Made by a program: the position numbers and the translations under genes
The notes under the pieces: generated by a model
The model's input: the letters and a program-made list of their open reading frames with translations, nothing else
The model's database searches: none
What the model was told of the DNA's origin: nothing
Assembly (NCBI RefSeq): GCF_900110925.1
Contig: NZ_FOFP01000002.1
Location: forward strand, 186,001 to 250,000
Direction of reading: 5' to 3'
Length of the DNA: 64,000 nucleotides
Origin: Pseudomonas cuatrocienegasensis
GTDB taxonomy: Bacteria > Pseudomonadota > Gammaproteobacteria > Pseudomonadales > Pseudomonadaceae
Part shown: positions 1-9,082 of the stretch, one piece after another
How positions within the stretch are numbered: the first letter of the stretch is position 1
Layout: every line of letters starts with the position of its first letter

Positions 1-1739
1 CCCACTCGCTGTACAAGGGCGCGCTGTTTATGGCCGTGGGCGCCATCGACCACGCCACCGGCACCCGCGAGATCGCCCGCCTGGGCGGGTTGATCAAACT
101 CATGCCACTGACCGGCGCCGCGGTGGCCCTGGCGGCGTTTTCCAACGCCGGGCTGCCACCGTTTTTCGGCTTTATCGCCAAGGAGTTCAAATACACCGGG
201 CTGATCGAGATGGGCACAATCGGCTGGGCCGTGACCCTGGTGATGATCCTGACCAACGCACTGCTGTTTGCCGCCGCCTGCCTGGTTTTCATCAGCACCT
301 TTCTCGGTCGCCGCGGCGACTACCCCAAAACGCCCCATGAAGTCTCGCTGGCGATGTGGATCGGCCCGATGTGCCTGGCCATCGGCGGCTTCCTGCTCGG
401 CGCCTGGAATGCCTGGCCGGAGACCTGGCTGGTCAACACTGCCGTACAGGCGGTGGCCAGCGGCCCGGTGGACGTGCGCCTGTATCTGTGGGGCGGGCTG
501 ACCCCGGCGGTACTGGCCAGCTTGCTGACCATCGGTTTGGGCATCGCCTTCTACTGCGTCCGCGACCGCTTGCGCGCCCTGCTCAACCGCATCAATAGCG
601 CCTGGAACATCAGCGGCGATCTGCTCTGGGATCGCCTGCTCAAGCGTGTCTTCCTGTTCGCTGGGTTGCTTGCTGCACGCTTCCAGCACGGCTCCCTGCG
701 CCAGCATCTGGTGCTGCTCAGCCTGACCATCGGCGCGGTGCTGCTGTTCAGCCTCTGGCCCGCGACCCAGACCATTGCCGATGCACAGTTCAGCCCGCCG
801 ACCCTGCTCGGCGTAATCGGCTGCCTGATCGCCCTCGCCGGCGCGGCCGCAGCAGCTTTCCTGCCAGGGCGCCTGACTCTGGTGGGCGCGCTCAGCGCCT
901 GCGGCCTGGGCCTGGCGCTGTTCTTCGTCTCGGTGAATGCGCCCGACGTGGCCATGACCCAGTTGATGGTCGAAACCCTCAGCGTGATCTTCCTCGCTCT
1001 GGTCTTCCGGCGCATGCCCAGCATTCCCGCCAGCGGCGCGCGGGCGCCCTGGAAACGCCGCCTGCATGCCGGCGCGGCGATCCTCTTCGGCGCCAGCGTG
1101 ACCGGTGCACTGCTGTTCGCCGTCAGCCAGCCGCTGCCGGGCAACCTGGCGGACTGGTACCTGGCCAATAGCCTGGAGGGCGGCCACGGCGCCAATGTGG
1201 TCAACGTGATCCTGGTGGACTTCCGCGCCTTCGACACCCTCGGTGAGATTCTTGTGGTCGCCCTCTCGGCCCTGGCCGCCGCCACCCTGCTGGCAGGCAG
1301 CCCGCGCCGCGCCGCGCAAAGCGGCGAGCCGGAATTCGCCTCGGTATTGCTGCGCCAGGGCCTGCGCCCACTGGCCCTGCTGATGCTGGGGATTGCTGTG
1401 CTGGTGCTCTGGCGCGGGCATAACCTGCCAGGTGGCGGCTTTATCGGCGGCCTGGTCGCCGCCTGCGCGATGACCGTGCTGATGCTGACGTTCGGCAGTG
1501 CCAATCAATCGCGCCTGGCCGCCTTCAAACCCACATACCTGATCGGGATCGGGCTGGCCTGCGCCGCCCTGGCGGGCATCCTCGCGCTGCTCGCCGGGCA
1601 GCCGTTTCTCACCGGCCTCTGGGCCTTTCCGGGGGGGCTGCCGCTGGGCACCCCGCTGCTCTTCGACGTGGGGGTATTTTTGACCGTGTTCGGTTCGGCC
1701 ATGCACATGCTGACGCAACTGACGGGGGCACGCCGCTAA
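1..1739 (+). CDS. mnhA: Na+(K+)/H+ antiporter subunit A fused to subunit B, 5' end outside window
   Basis: The reading frame is open from base 3, so the gene starts upstream. This is the C-terminal 579 or so residues of the large subunit of an Mrp/Mnh/Sha/Pha antiporter, an inner-membrane complex that expels Na+ or K+ in exchange for protons. The start of the visible part (HSLYKGALFMAVGAIDHATG) is the end of the NuoL-like proton-channel domain. A region near GLALFFVSVNAPDVAMTQLM matches the MbhD/DUF4040 part of MrpA. The last 130 or so residues (from about RQGLRPLALLMLG, with LPGGGFIGGLVAA) are a complete MnhB domain. An A-B fusion is the known arrangement of group-2 (six-gene) operons. The stop overlaps the start of the next gene by one base. 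Confidence 0.93.
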   Translation, partial: HSLYKGALFMAVGAIDHATGTREIARLGGLIKLMPLTGAAVALAAFSNAGLPPFFGFIAKEFKYTGLIEMGTIGWAVTLVMILTNALLFAAACLVFISTFLGRRGDYPKTPHEVSLAMWIGPMCLAIGGFLLGAWNAWPETWLVNTAVQAVASGPVDVRLYLWGGLTPAVLASLLTIGLGIAFYCVRDRLRALLNRINSAWNISGDLLWDRLLKRVFLFAGLLAARFQHGSLRQHLVLLSLTIGAVLLFSLWPATQTIADAQFSPPTLLGVIGCLIALAGAAAAAFLPGRLTLVGALSACGLGLALFFVSVNAPDVAMTQLMVETLSVIFLALVFRRMPSIPASGARAPWKRRLHAGAAILFGASVTGALLFAVSQPLPGNLADWYLANSLEGGHGANVVNVILVDFRAFDTLGEILVVALSALAAATLLAGSPRRAAQSGEPEFASVLLRQGLRPLALLMLGIAVLVLWRGHNLPGGGFIGGLVAACAMTVLMLTFGSANQSRLAAFKPTYLIGIGLACAALAGILALLAGQPFLTGLWAFPGGLPLGTPLLFDVGVFLTVFGSAMHMLTQLTGARR

Positions 1740-2152
1740 TGGAATGGATTGCCGCCATCACCACAGGGGGCATGGCCGGCTTCGGCCTGTGGATGCTCCT
1801 GGACCGTAACCTCAAGCGCGTGGTGCTGGGCGTAGCGGTACTGGGCAACGCGATCAACCTGGGGGTGCTCACCGCCGGGCGCTTTGGCGCCCAGCAGGCG
1901 GCGTTCGTCAGCGCCGGCAGCGGCGCTGATGACCTCGCTAACCCGCTGCCCCAGGCCCTGGTGCTGACAGCGATCGTCATCGGCTTCAGCCTGTTCATCT
2001 TCGCCCTGGCGCTGCTCAAGCGCACCCGCGAACTGCATGGCGACCACTCCACCGACCTGATCAGTTCGATGACCGAGCAACCGGCACCCGATTGGCACGC
2101 CGGCGAACATGGCGCCGCGCCCGAGCGTGAACACAAGGAAACGCGCCCATGA
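1739..2152 (+). CDS. mnhC: Na+/H+ antiporter subunit C (NuoK-like)
   Basis: A 137-residue membrane protein with three predicted helices, homologous to NuoK, and a subunit of the Mrp/Mnh antiporter. The family pattern is visible: a first helix, then LDRNLKRVVLGVAVLGNAIN, then the conserved LPQALVLTAIVIGFS stretch. The C-terminal 30 or so residues are polar and His-rich and extend beyond the minimal domain. The ATG overlaps the stop of the A-B gene (TAATG), and the stop overlaps the subunit D start by four bases, so translation of the operon is coupled. Confidence 0.93.
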   Translation: MEWIAAITTGGMAGFGLWMLLDRNLKRVVLGVAVLGNAINLGVLTAGRFGAQQAAFVSAGSGADDLANPLPQALVLTAIVIGFSLFIFALALLKRTRELHGDHSTDLISSMTEQPAPDWHAGEHGAAPEREHKETRP

Positions 2153-3645
2153 TGGCCTTGCTGGTAGCACCGGTACTGGTGCCCCTGCTGACCTTGGTGC
2201 TGTGCATCCTCTTGCGCGGTGCGCCGCTGCGCCTGCTGCAAGCCGTCAGCCTCAGCGGTGCCCTAGCGCTGCTCGCCGTCGGCGGCTACCTGGTCTGGCT
2301 GGCGGCCGGCGGTACCATCCTCAGCGGGCAGATGGGCAACTGGCAGGCGCCGTTTGGCATCAGCCTGGTGATCGACCGCCTGTCCGCCGCGATGATCGCC
2401 ATCAGCGCCCTGACGGGCCTGGCGACCCTTGTCTACGGCATCAGCCGTGATGAAGACGCGCCGCTGACCGGCGACTTTCACCTGTTCGTGCATGGCCTGC
2501 TGGCTGGCATCGGCGGCGCCTTTATCACCGCGGACATCTTCAACCTGTATGTCTGGTTCGAGGTCCTGCTGATCGCCTCCTTCGCCCTGATGGCCTTGGG
2601 CGGCGGCAAACGCCGGCTCTCCGGAACCATCACCTACGTGGTGCTCAACCTGTTCGCCACGTTGCTGTTCCTGCTCGCCGCCGGGCTGATCTACGGCTCC
2701 AGCGGCACCCTGAACATGGGCGAGTTGGCGGTGCTGGTGCGCGCCGGCGAAGCGCCACCGGGCACCACCCCGGCACTGTTGCTGATGCTGCTGTCGTTCT
2801 CGATCAAGGCGGCGCTGTTCCCGGTGTTCGGCTGGCTGCCGGCTACCTACCATGTGGCTTACACCGCGGTGTCGGCGATGTTTGCCGGCCTGCTGACCAA
2901 GGTCGGCGTCTATGCCCTGATCCGCCTGGTCACGCTGCTGTGGCCGGAGTACGGGCTGATCCACGAGGGCCTGTTGTGGATCGCCTGCGCGACCATGCTG
3001 GTCGGCGTGCTGGGCGCCGCAGCGCAGACCGAGGTGCGGCGCATCCTGTCGTTCCATATCGTCAGCCAGGTCGGCTACATGATTCTCGGCCTGGCCCTGT
3101 CGACACCGCTGGCGCTGACCGGCGCGGTGTTCTACCTGATCCACCATATCGTGGTGAAGGCCAACCTGTTCTTTATCGGCGGGCTGGCCGCGCGCCTGTG
3201 CGGCTCCGAACGCCTGGCGGCGATGGGTGGCCTGTATGCGCGCTGGCCCATGCTCGCACTGCTGTTCGCCATTCCAGCGTTGTCGCTGGCGGGCATCCCG
3301 CCGCTATCAGGGTTCTGGGCCAAGTTTCTGCTGGTCAAGGCCAGCCTCGACAGTGCAGCCTGGATCGCCACCGCTATTGCGCTGATCACCGGTGTGTTCA
3401 CCCTGCTGTCGATGAACAAGATCTGGAACGAGGCCTTCCTCAAGCCTCACCCCCAGGGCGACGAGCAGCTACCGCAACGCCTGGGCCTGCGCTCGGCCTG
3501 GTTCAGCGTCGCCGGCCTGGCCCTGCTGACCGTGGTGATCGGCCTGGCCGCCGGCCCGGTGATCGACTACGCCGCCGCTGCAGCCGCCCAGCTGGGCGAC
3601 CCGCAGGTGTATATCCAGGGTTTTCTGCCGCAGGAGGGTGACTGA
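2149..3645 (+). CDS. mnhD: Na+/H+ antiporter subunit D (NuoN/M-like)
   Basis: A 498-residue polytopic protein (about 14 helices) of the complex I antiporter-like family. It supplies one of the two large ion-translocating subunits of the Mrp complex. Visible family features are the EVLLIASFALMALGG helix with its conserved Glu, SFSIKAALFPVFGWLPATYH with the conserved Lys, and IHHIVVKANLFFIGG with His and Lys. The length is normal for MrpD. It starts inside the end of subunit C (4-base overlap), and subunit E follows without any gap. Confidence 0.94.
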   Translation: MMALLVAPVLVPLLTLVLCILLRGAPLRLLQAVSLSGALALLAVGGYLVWLAAGGTILSGQMGNWQAPFGISLVIDRLSAAMIAISALTGLATLVYGISRDEDAPLTGDFHLFVHGLLAGIGGAFITADIFNLYVWFEVLLIASFALMALGGGKRRLSGTITYVVLNLFATLLFLLAAGLIYGSSGTLNMGELAVLVRAGEAPPGTTPALLLMLLSFSIKAALFPVFGWLPATYHVAYTAVSAMFAGLLTKVGVYALIRLVTLLWPEYGLIHEGLLWIACATMLVGVLGAAAQTEVRRILSFHIVSQVGYMILGLALSTPLALTGAVFYLIHHIVVKANLFFIGGLAARLCGSERLAAMGGLYARWPMLALLFAIPALSLAGIPPLSGFWAKFLLVKASLDSAAWIATAIALITGVFTLLSMNKIWNEAFLKPHPQGDEQLPQRLGLRSAWFSVAGLALLTVVIGLAAGPVIDYAAAAAAQLGDPQVYIQGFLPQEGD

Positions 3646-4137
3646 ATGCTTGTGTTGCATCTCGCACTCAGCGTCGCTGCCGCCGCCTACTTCGGCCTGC
3701 TGCATGGTGCCGGCATCCTCCTGGCGTTTATCGCGCTGCATCTGCTGCTGCGCCTGCTGCCCATCGCCCGCAGCCGACGCCATACGGTATGGGTCGAGCG
3801 TGGCAGCCTGTTCAGCCTGTGGTTTATTGGCCAGGTGCTGCTGGCCAGTGTGCAGGTCGCTCGCCTGGTGCTGGCGCGTCGGGTACAGGTGGAGCCGGCC
3901 ATCGTCGCCCTGCGCCTGCAGACCCGCGACGAGCGCATGGTCACCCTGATCGGTGGCTTGCTGACCCTTACCCCAGGCACCCTGGCGCTGGACTACCGCG
4001 CCGAGGATGACACCCTGTTTATCCATGCCCTCGACGCCCGTCACGAAGACGAAGTGACCGGCATGATTCGCGAACTGGAGCGCCGCCTGCTGCACTGGCT
4101 GCGCCCCGCCCCGGAGGCATCCAACCATGACCGTTGA
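3646..4137 (+). CDS. mnhE: Na+/H+ antiporter subunit E
   Basis: A 163-residue MnhE protein. It has two or three N-terminal helices, then a soluble domain with the family motif LLTLTPGTLALDY and IHALDARHEDE near the end. MrpE is needed for assembly of the antiporter but has no complex I counterpart. The ATG follows directly after the stop of subunit D, and its own end overlaps subunit F by 11 bases. The GGAGG-like sequence before the ATG lies inside mnhD. Confidence 0.92.
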   Translation: MLVLHLALSVAAAAYFGLLHGAGILLAFIALHLLLRLLPIARSRRHTVWVERGSLFSLWFIGQVLLASVQVARLVLARRVQVEPAIVALRLQTRDERMVTLIGGLLTLTPGTLALDYRAEDDTLFIHALDARHEDEVTGMIRELERRLLHWLRPAPEASNHDR

Positions 4138-4435
4138 ACTCGCTGGCGCCGCCTGGGTAATCCCCATCGCGGCGGTACTTCTGGCCATCAGTGGCCTGCT
4201 GATTCTCTACCGTCTGCTGCGCGGCCCGAGCCGGCCTGATCGCGCCGTGGCGGTGGACGCCCTGACCCTGCTGGCCGTCGCCGCCATCGCCCTGAGTGCA
4301 TTAGCCAGCGCCCAGGCAGTACTGGTGGATGTCGCCGTGCTGCTGACGTTGGTGTCATTCCTCAGTACGGCCGCGTTCGCCTTTCTGTTCCGCGACGTGG
4401 CACCCGGCAAGTCGCCCGACAAGGAGGCGCCATGA
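4127..4435 (+). CDS. mnhF: Na+/H+ antiporter subunit F
   Basis: A 102-residue small membrane subunit with three predicted helices. The MnhF family signature GPSRPDRAVAVDALTLLAV is present between helices one and two. It is part of the Mrp antiporter complex. It starts within the end of mnhE and its last bases overlap mnhG (4-base overlap), so it belongs to the same transcript. Confidence 0.92.
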   Translation: MTVELAGAAWVIPIAAVLLAISGLLILYRLLRGPSRPDRAVAVDALTLLAVAAIALSALASAQAVLVDVAVLLTLVSFLSTAAFAFLFRDVAPGKSPDKEAP

Positions 4436-4773
4436 GCAGCCCGATCTTCGCCTGGCTGGCCTCGGCACTGGTACTCGCCGGCGCACTGGTATCGTTGCTG
4501 GGAGCCGTGGGCGTGCTGCGCCTGCCCGACAGTTACAGCCGCATGCATGCGGCAAGCAAGACCGGCGTGCTGGGCGCGGTGCTGGTGCTATTGGGCGTAG
4601 CAGTGGCAAGCAATGCCGAGGTCGCCCTGGAGGTACTGCTGGGCGTACTGGTGCTGCTGGCCACCGCCCCGCTGGCCGCCCATGTGCTGTCGCGCTCCGC
4701 CTACCACGAAGGCATTCGCCCGCACCTCGGGCGGCTCGGCGATGCTCTGCGCAGGGAAAAGCCGCCGCGCTGA
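4432..4773 (+). CDS. mnhG: Na+/H+ antiporter subunit G, last gene of operon
   Basis: A 113-residue MnhG/MrpG subunit with three helices. The family motif around GAVGVLRLPDSYSRMHAASK is clear, followed by KTGVLGAVLVLLG. It ends the antiporter operon. The next 790 bases hold a large inverted repeat whose left end begins two bases after the stop codon. Confidence 0.93.
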   Translation: MSSPIFAWLASALVLAGALVSLLGAVGVLRLPDSYSRMHAASKTGVLGAVLVLLGVAVASNAEVALEVLLGVLVLLATAPLAAHVLSRSAYHEGIRPHLGRLGDALRREKPPR

Positions 4774-4775
4774 AT

Positions 4776-5566
4776 GGGCTATAAACAGGCTCTTCGCATT
4801 TCTGTGGGGATGTTGAGCTTGATACCGGACTGGCAAATTTGTGTGCAGTTCGGCAAATGACGTGGCATGGCCCATTCTCGCGTGTACTGAACGCTTGGGT
4901 TGCGCCCCTCACGGGCGCCACACCTTTCTTGCTTGCCCAAGAAAGGTGTGCCAAAGAAGGGCACCCCGACATCCGGGTTTCGCTACGCGAAACTTCCCTC
5001 GCTCCGGTGCTGCTCCGGGGGTCGGCGTACATGGGCCATCCCTGGCCCATTACGCCTCTCGCCGCATCCATGCGGCTCGTCCCCCTACGCAACACCTACG
5101 CTCGGCCTCCTGACGGGACCCGGTCGCGAGCTTGCAAGATTTCCACAAGATCAAGCACGGCGGCGTCTGGCTTTTGCCCTTGAATCGCGATCGTGCAGAC
5201 GACACCCAAAGCCCCTTCAGGAGGCCGAGTGGAATCGCCGCGTAAGGGGTTGAGCGACATGGATGTCGCGAGAGCCACGCTGGGCCATGGATGGCCCTTC
5301 GTGGCGTACCCCTGGAGTGGTGATGGAAGGAGGGAACCCCGGCGCAGCCGGGGCCGGATGGTGGGGTGCCCTTCTCTTTGGTTACTTTCTCTTGGGCAAG
5401 CAAGAGAAAGTGACTCGCCCGTAAGGGGCGAAACAAGAAGCCTGAATCGACGCGCTAATGAATCTGTGGCAGCAGTAAAGAGCGCTGCTATCAGAAAACA
5501 CAAATTTGCCAGTCAGGTGCCAGCCAGCACGCTCCCAACACTATGCGGAGAACCTATAAACAGCCC
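4776..5566. repeat. 791 bp imperfect inverted repeat (composite intergenic element)
   Basis: Left arm 4776-5113 and right arm 5217-5566 are imperfect reverse complements around a 103-base centre. Exact matches include GACTGGCAAATTTGTGT at 4828-4844 against its complement at 5498-5514, and CTCGGCCTCCTGA at 5101-5113 against 5217-5229. Each arm also carries its own hairpin: CACCTTTCTTG/CAAGAAAGGTG near 4921-4948 and ACTTTCTCTTG/CAAGAGAAAGT near 5384-5412. The ends (GGGCTATAAACAGGCTC and its partner) sit just after the mnhG stop and inside the last codons of the convergent serine hydrolase gene. Open frames in it are by-products of the repeat. From memory, related sequences occur scattered in other Pseudomonas and Xanthomonas genomes. 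Confidence 0.8.
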
Positions 5567-6699
5567 ATCAGGCAGCGCGCCAGCCCTTGGGCACGCGGGT
5601 CCATCAGCACGTAGGGCCCGAGGTTGTTGGTGACGAAGCCGAAGGCCACATCGCGCTCCGGGTCGGCAAAGCCGATCGAACCACCGGCCCCCGGATGGCC
5701 GAACGCCCGCGACCCCATGCCATAAGTGGCGTTGGCCACCTGCGGCTGGTCGAGCATGCAACCCAGGCCAAACCGCGTAGCAGTCAGCAGGGTTTTGTCA
5801 TCGCCCACGGCGTGCTCACGGGTCAGCTCGCTGAGCAGCTCGCTTTCCAGCAACTGGCCGTCGAGCAAGCCGGCATAGAAGCCCGCCAGGCTGCGCGCAT
5901 TGCCATGGCCATTGGCGGCGGGCTGCTGCATGCGCCGCCACTCGGGTTTGTTGGTACTGGTCATGATCGACGGCGGGTTGGTGAACGCCCGCGTGCTCAT
6001 GGCACTGGCATCATTCATCATGGTTTTCAACAGGCGCTGAGCGGCGGCGTCGCCCAGGTTGCCCTTACCGCGGCTGATAAATGCGACACGATCGAACTCG
6101 CTGTCCGCCAAGCCGACATGAAAATCCAGCCCCAGCGGTGTGGCGGTGCGCGCCACGATGGACTCACCCGGCCCACGTCCCTCAACCCGTCGTAGCACCT
6201 CACCCACCAGCCAGCCGTAGGTAATGGGCGCGTAACCGTGCCCCTCACCCAGGGCCCACCAGGGCTGCTCGGCAGCCAACGCAGTAGTCATGGTCGACCA
6301 GTCGTAAAGCGCTTCGGCCGGCAGGCTCTGGCGAATAGCAGGCAACCCAGCCTGGTGGCTGAGCAGGTGTCGCAGGGTGATGCGCTCTTTGCCTGCCGCG
6401 GCGAACTCCGGCCAGTAACGCGCCACAGGGGCATCCAGGTCCAGCTTGCCTTCGCCCACCAGTTGCAAGGCGGTAACGGCGGTAAAGGTCTTGGTGCAGG
6501 AGAACAGGTTAAGCAGGGTGTCGCTGTGCCAGGCCTGCTGGCCATCCTTGTCGGCTACACCGGCCCAGAGGTCGACTACGGTTTCGCCGCCCACCTGAAT
6601 GCACAAGGCCATACCGCGCGCCTGCGGATCGTCGAACAGGGCTGCAAAGGCGTCCCTGACAGCCTCGAACTGAAGATCGAAATAACCCTGGATCTGCAC
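5554..6699 (-). CDS. Serine hydrolase of the beta-lactamase/family VIII esterase type
   Basis: A 381-residue protein without a signal peptide. It shows the SxxK nucleophile motif S67-C-T-K70 (NLFSCTKTFTAV), a YGWLVGEVLRR segment where the catalytic Tyr loop is expected, and HPGAGGSIGFAD near the C-terminus in place of the KTG box. These are the marks of class-C-like esterases/carboxylesterases (Beta-lactamase superfamily). The substrate is unknown. It starts with GTG, preceded by AAGGAG at a 6-base distance, and that ribosome site overlaps the stop of the upstream glycosidase gene (3-base gap). The two are therefore probably co-translated. The last codons lie in the right end of the inverted repeat. 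Confidence 0.85.
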   Translation of the reverse strand: MQIQGYFDLQFEAVRDAFAALFDDPQARGMALCIQVGGETVVDLWAGVADKDGQQAWHSDTLLNLFSCTKTFTAVTALQLVGEGKLDLDAPVARYWPEFAAAGKERITLRHLLSHQAGLPAIRQSLPAEALYDWSTMTTALAAEQPWWALGEGHGYAPITYGWLVGEVLRRVEGRGPGESIVARTATPLGLDFHVGLADSEFDRVAFISRGKGNLGDAAAQRLLKTMMNDASAMSTRAFTNPPSIMTSTNKPEWRRMQQPAANGHGNARSLAGFYAGLLDGQLLESELLSELTREHAVGDDKTLLTATRFGLGCMLDQPQVANATYGMGSRAFGHPGAGGSIGFADPERDVAFGFVTNNLGPYVLMDPRAQGLARCLMGCL

Positions 6700-6702
6700 G
6701 CG

Positions 6703-8904
6703 TTACTCCTTCGGTTTAGCGGGTGCCAACAGCGTCTTGGGTACCGCCAGGTTAGCGTCACGTACCGCTTTGACGAAGCCGTCCCAAGGGCGATCAGTGA
6801 TGCCTACCAGGCCGAAGTGGCCGTTCTCGCCGTCGAGCAGACGCCCGGTCACCGGCTGGTCGAGATACTGGAACCAGTGCAACCCGACGATCTGCGGCTC
6901 TTCCAGGGCGCGCTGCAGGAAGTGCGCATAGGCCGGGCCGCGCTCCTCCTCCTTGTACACTTCGGCCACGCCACCCCAGAACGGCCCACGATCACGGGAA
7001 CCGAAATGGAACTCGGTGACCATCAGCGGTTTGTCCAGCGCGCGCAATACCGCGAAGTCATAGCCGTGCTGCGGCTCGCGGGTATAGAAGTTGAAGCTCA
7101 GCACATCGCAATAGGTGGCGCAGGCGCTGACCGCCTCGGGAATACTGCTGGCGAAACGTCCGCCCAGCAGCATGTGGTTGGGCGCATGCCAGGCCAGCGA
7201 ATCGGCGATGGTCTTGAAATAGGTGTCGGCGAACAGCCGCAGGAAAGCCTGCATATCACGCTCGATCGCCGGGAACTCCGGGTTCGGCAGCGGCGCCTGG
7301 AAGCCCGGGTCTTCCATCAGCTCCCAGGCATCAAGCTGGATACCCCAGGCACGCGACAGCCCCGCCTGGTTGCGGTACTGGTCACGCAGCATCTTCAGGA
7401 ACGCGCGCTTGGCCGGCACGTCGGTGGTCAGGCGCAGGGTCGCGTAGGCCAGGGCATAACGCGCCTGCGGGTCCTCGGCGCGACCGGCCCAGGCCAGTTC
7501 GTTGTCGGCGAAGTAGCCCATCAGCCAGGGGTCCTCGCGGTGATCGCGCGAAGCGATGGCGATGGCGCGCTCGGCTGCCATGGCAAAACGTGGATCGAAC
7601 GGATCGGGCATGCCGCCCCACCAGTCCACACCGGTGCTGATGGTCGCGTAGTCGCCATGAATCGACAGCGGGATGCTGTAAGGCATGCGCGCATCATCGG
7701 CAAAGCCGGGCTCACTCCAGTTGCCCAGGGTATTGAAACCCCAAGCCTGCAGACGGTCCTGGCTGCGGCCGCGCCATTGTTCGAGGGTCTGGCCGTCGTA
7801 AGTGCGCATCAGGTTGGCGCCGTAAAAATCGAACCAGCGGCCACTGGCAAAGGCCCGACCGCGGTTGGCGCCGGTGTCACTCTGGTTATTGCTACTGCCG
7901 TAGTTGACGGCCAGGGGATCGCCGTCAGCCGGCAGCGCGGTGAACATCGATTCGCGCCCTTCGACATAGGTGCGGCTGTTGTCGCGGGCGACGGTATTGA
8001 CCCCCAGGGAATAGAACGGATTGCCTTCCGGGGTCACCAGGTACCAGCGCCCCTCATGCTTCTCGGTGCGGAAGAAGCCGGTTGCCTCGAACTGCTGAGC
8101 ACCGGTCCAGCCGCCAAAGCGATCCTGGGCTGGTCGCTCGGCCAGCCAGGTCTGCAACTGCTTGTCTTCCTGACGAGCACCCTGTTTTAGCTGCTCATCC
8201 TGTTTTATCTTGTGTGGCCAATCAGCGCGCACATACTGGCCGTAGGTGTCGATGATGCCAGCGTAAACCTCGCTGAGCTGATCACCAGCGCGCACGCCGA
8301 AACGCCCCAACAGCAAATGCTGCACGGCCTGAGGCGCGGGCATCGACAGGGTCACGGAACGCACCTGGGTCGCATCCAGCTCGCCCAGCACGGTTTCGGC
8401 CAGCAACAGGCGGCGGCCGTTCTGGTTCCACGGCATCGGCGCACCAGCACGCATGCCCTGCTCCCGCGGCGAAGTGGCCCGCAGCGGGATCAGCAGGGTC
8501 TGCGCAGGCCCCGCCGGAATGGCGACGCGGGTGCTCAGGCGCTTGCCGTCCAGGCTCTCGATCTGTACATCCAGGGTCAGCGCCCAATCCATCGCACTCT
8601 GCACGCGCAGGCTCATCAGGCCCTGTTGCGACCAGTCCCAACTGCCGCTCTGTGGCAACAGGCTCAGACTGGGCTGCTCACCCGGATTGAAGGTGACTCG
8701 CCGCAGGACCTCGCCCTCCGGCGTGGCTTCGGCCGTGGTGCTGGGCAAAAAGGCACCCTCGGTCTGCACCTGGACCGCATCCAGCGGACGGACGAAATTG
8801 AACAGCACCTCTTTGTCATCCGCCTGCGCGCCGGCCGACAAGCCCAGCGCGATCAGCAACAAGGAACGACGCAGACGAAGCAGTTGCAGCCTGGCGTTGA
8901 GCAT
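6703..8904 (-). CDS. Secreted glycoside-hydrolase-like protein (beta-agarase-annotated family)
   Basis: About 733 residues with a signal peptide (RRSLLLIALGLSAGAQA). An N-terminal beta-sandwich-like half is followed by a clan GH-A type TIM barrel. GYFADNELAW carries the Asn-Glu pair expected for the acid/base, and KPLMVTEFHFGS the likely nucleophile Glu. Proteins like this are often labelled beta-agarase in Pseudomonas, but the true substrate is not known. The longest frame begins with GTG at 8916, which overlaps the AGGAG. ATG at 8904 has AGGAG 11 bases upstream and is preferred. It is followed three bases later by the serine hydrolase. Confidence 0.75.
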   Translation of the reverse strand: MLNARLQLLRLRRSLLLIALGLSAGAQADDKEVLFNFVRPLDAVQVQTEGAFLPSTTAEATPEGEVLRRVTFNPGEQPSLSLLPQSGSWDWSQQGLMSLRVQSAMDWALTLDVQIESLDGKRLSTRVAIPAGPAQTLLIPLRATSPREQGMRAGAPMPWNQNGRRLLLAETVLGELDATQVRSVTLSMPAPQAVQHLLLGRFGVRAGDQLSEVYAGIIDTYGQYVRADWPHKIKQDEQLKQGARQEDKQLQTWLAERPAQDRFGGWTGAQQFEATGFFRTEKHEGRWYLVTPEGNPFYSLGVNTVARDNSRTYVEGRESMFTALPADGDPLAVNYGSSNNQSDTGANRGRAFASGRWFDFYGANLMRTYDGQTLEQWRGRSQDRLQAWGFNTLGNWSEPGFADDARMPYSIPLSIHGDYATISTGVDWWGGMPDPFDPRFAMAAERAIAIASRDHREDPWLMGYFADNELAWAGRAEDPQARYALAYATLRLTTDVPAKRAFLKMLRDQYRNQAGLSRAWGIQLDAWELMEDPGFQAPLPNPEFPAIERDMQAFLRLFADTYFKTIADSLAWHAPNHMLLGGRFASSIPEAVSACATYCDVLSFNFYTREPQHGYDFAVLRALDKPLMVTEFHFGSRDRGPFWGGVAEVYKEEERGPAYAHFLQRALEEPQIVGLHWFQYLDQPVTGRLLDGENGHFGLVGITDRPWDGFVKAVRDANLAVPKTLLAPAKPKE

Positions 8905-9082
8905 TACGACCCGCACTCCTGAAAAATAGTTGTTTGCCTGACACAGGCGGTCCCCCGAGAACGCTTCTCGGCTGGTCTACCGCCATTTAAGGGCGCCATA
9001 GTGCACCGGTTCAATGCAGCGGAACAGCCCCGCACGCAGGCTGTTGTTAGATGCAGGTTAAGGTGCCGGGGTTCAGTACAGC

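Noticed and set aside
4839-5633. Several 80-146 codon frames in the inverted repeat
   Set aside because: They arise from the repeat itself, overlap each other on both strands and lack ribosome sites; similar false proteins are common in databases.
6238-8190. 650-codon open frame on the plus strand
   Set aside because: It is antisense to the glycosidase and serine hydrolase genes. It has no signal or domain, and high GC explains its length.
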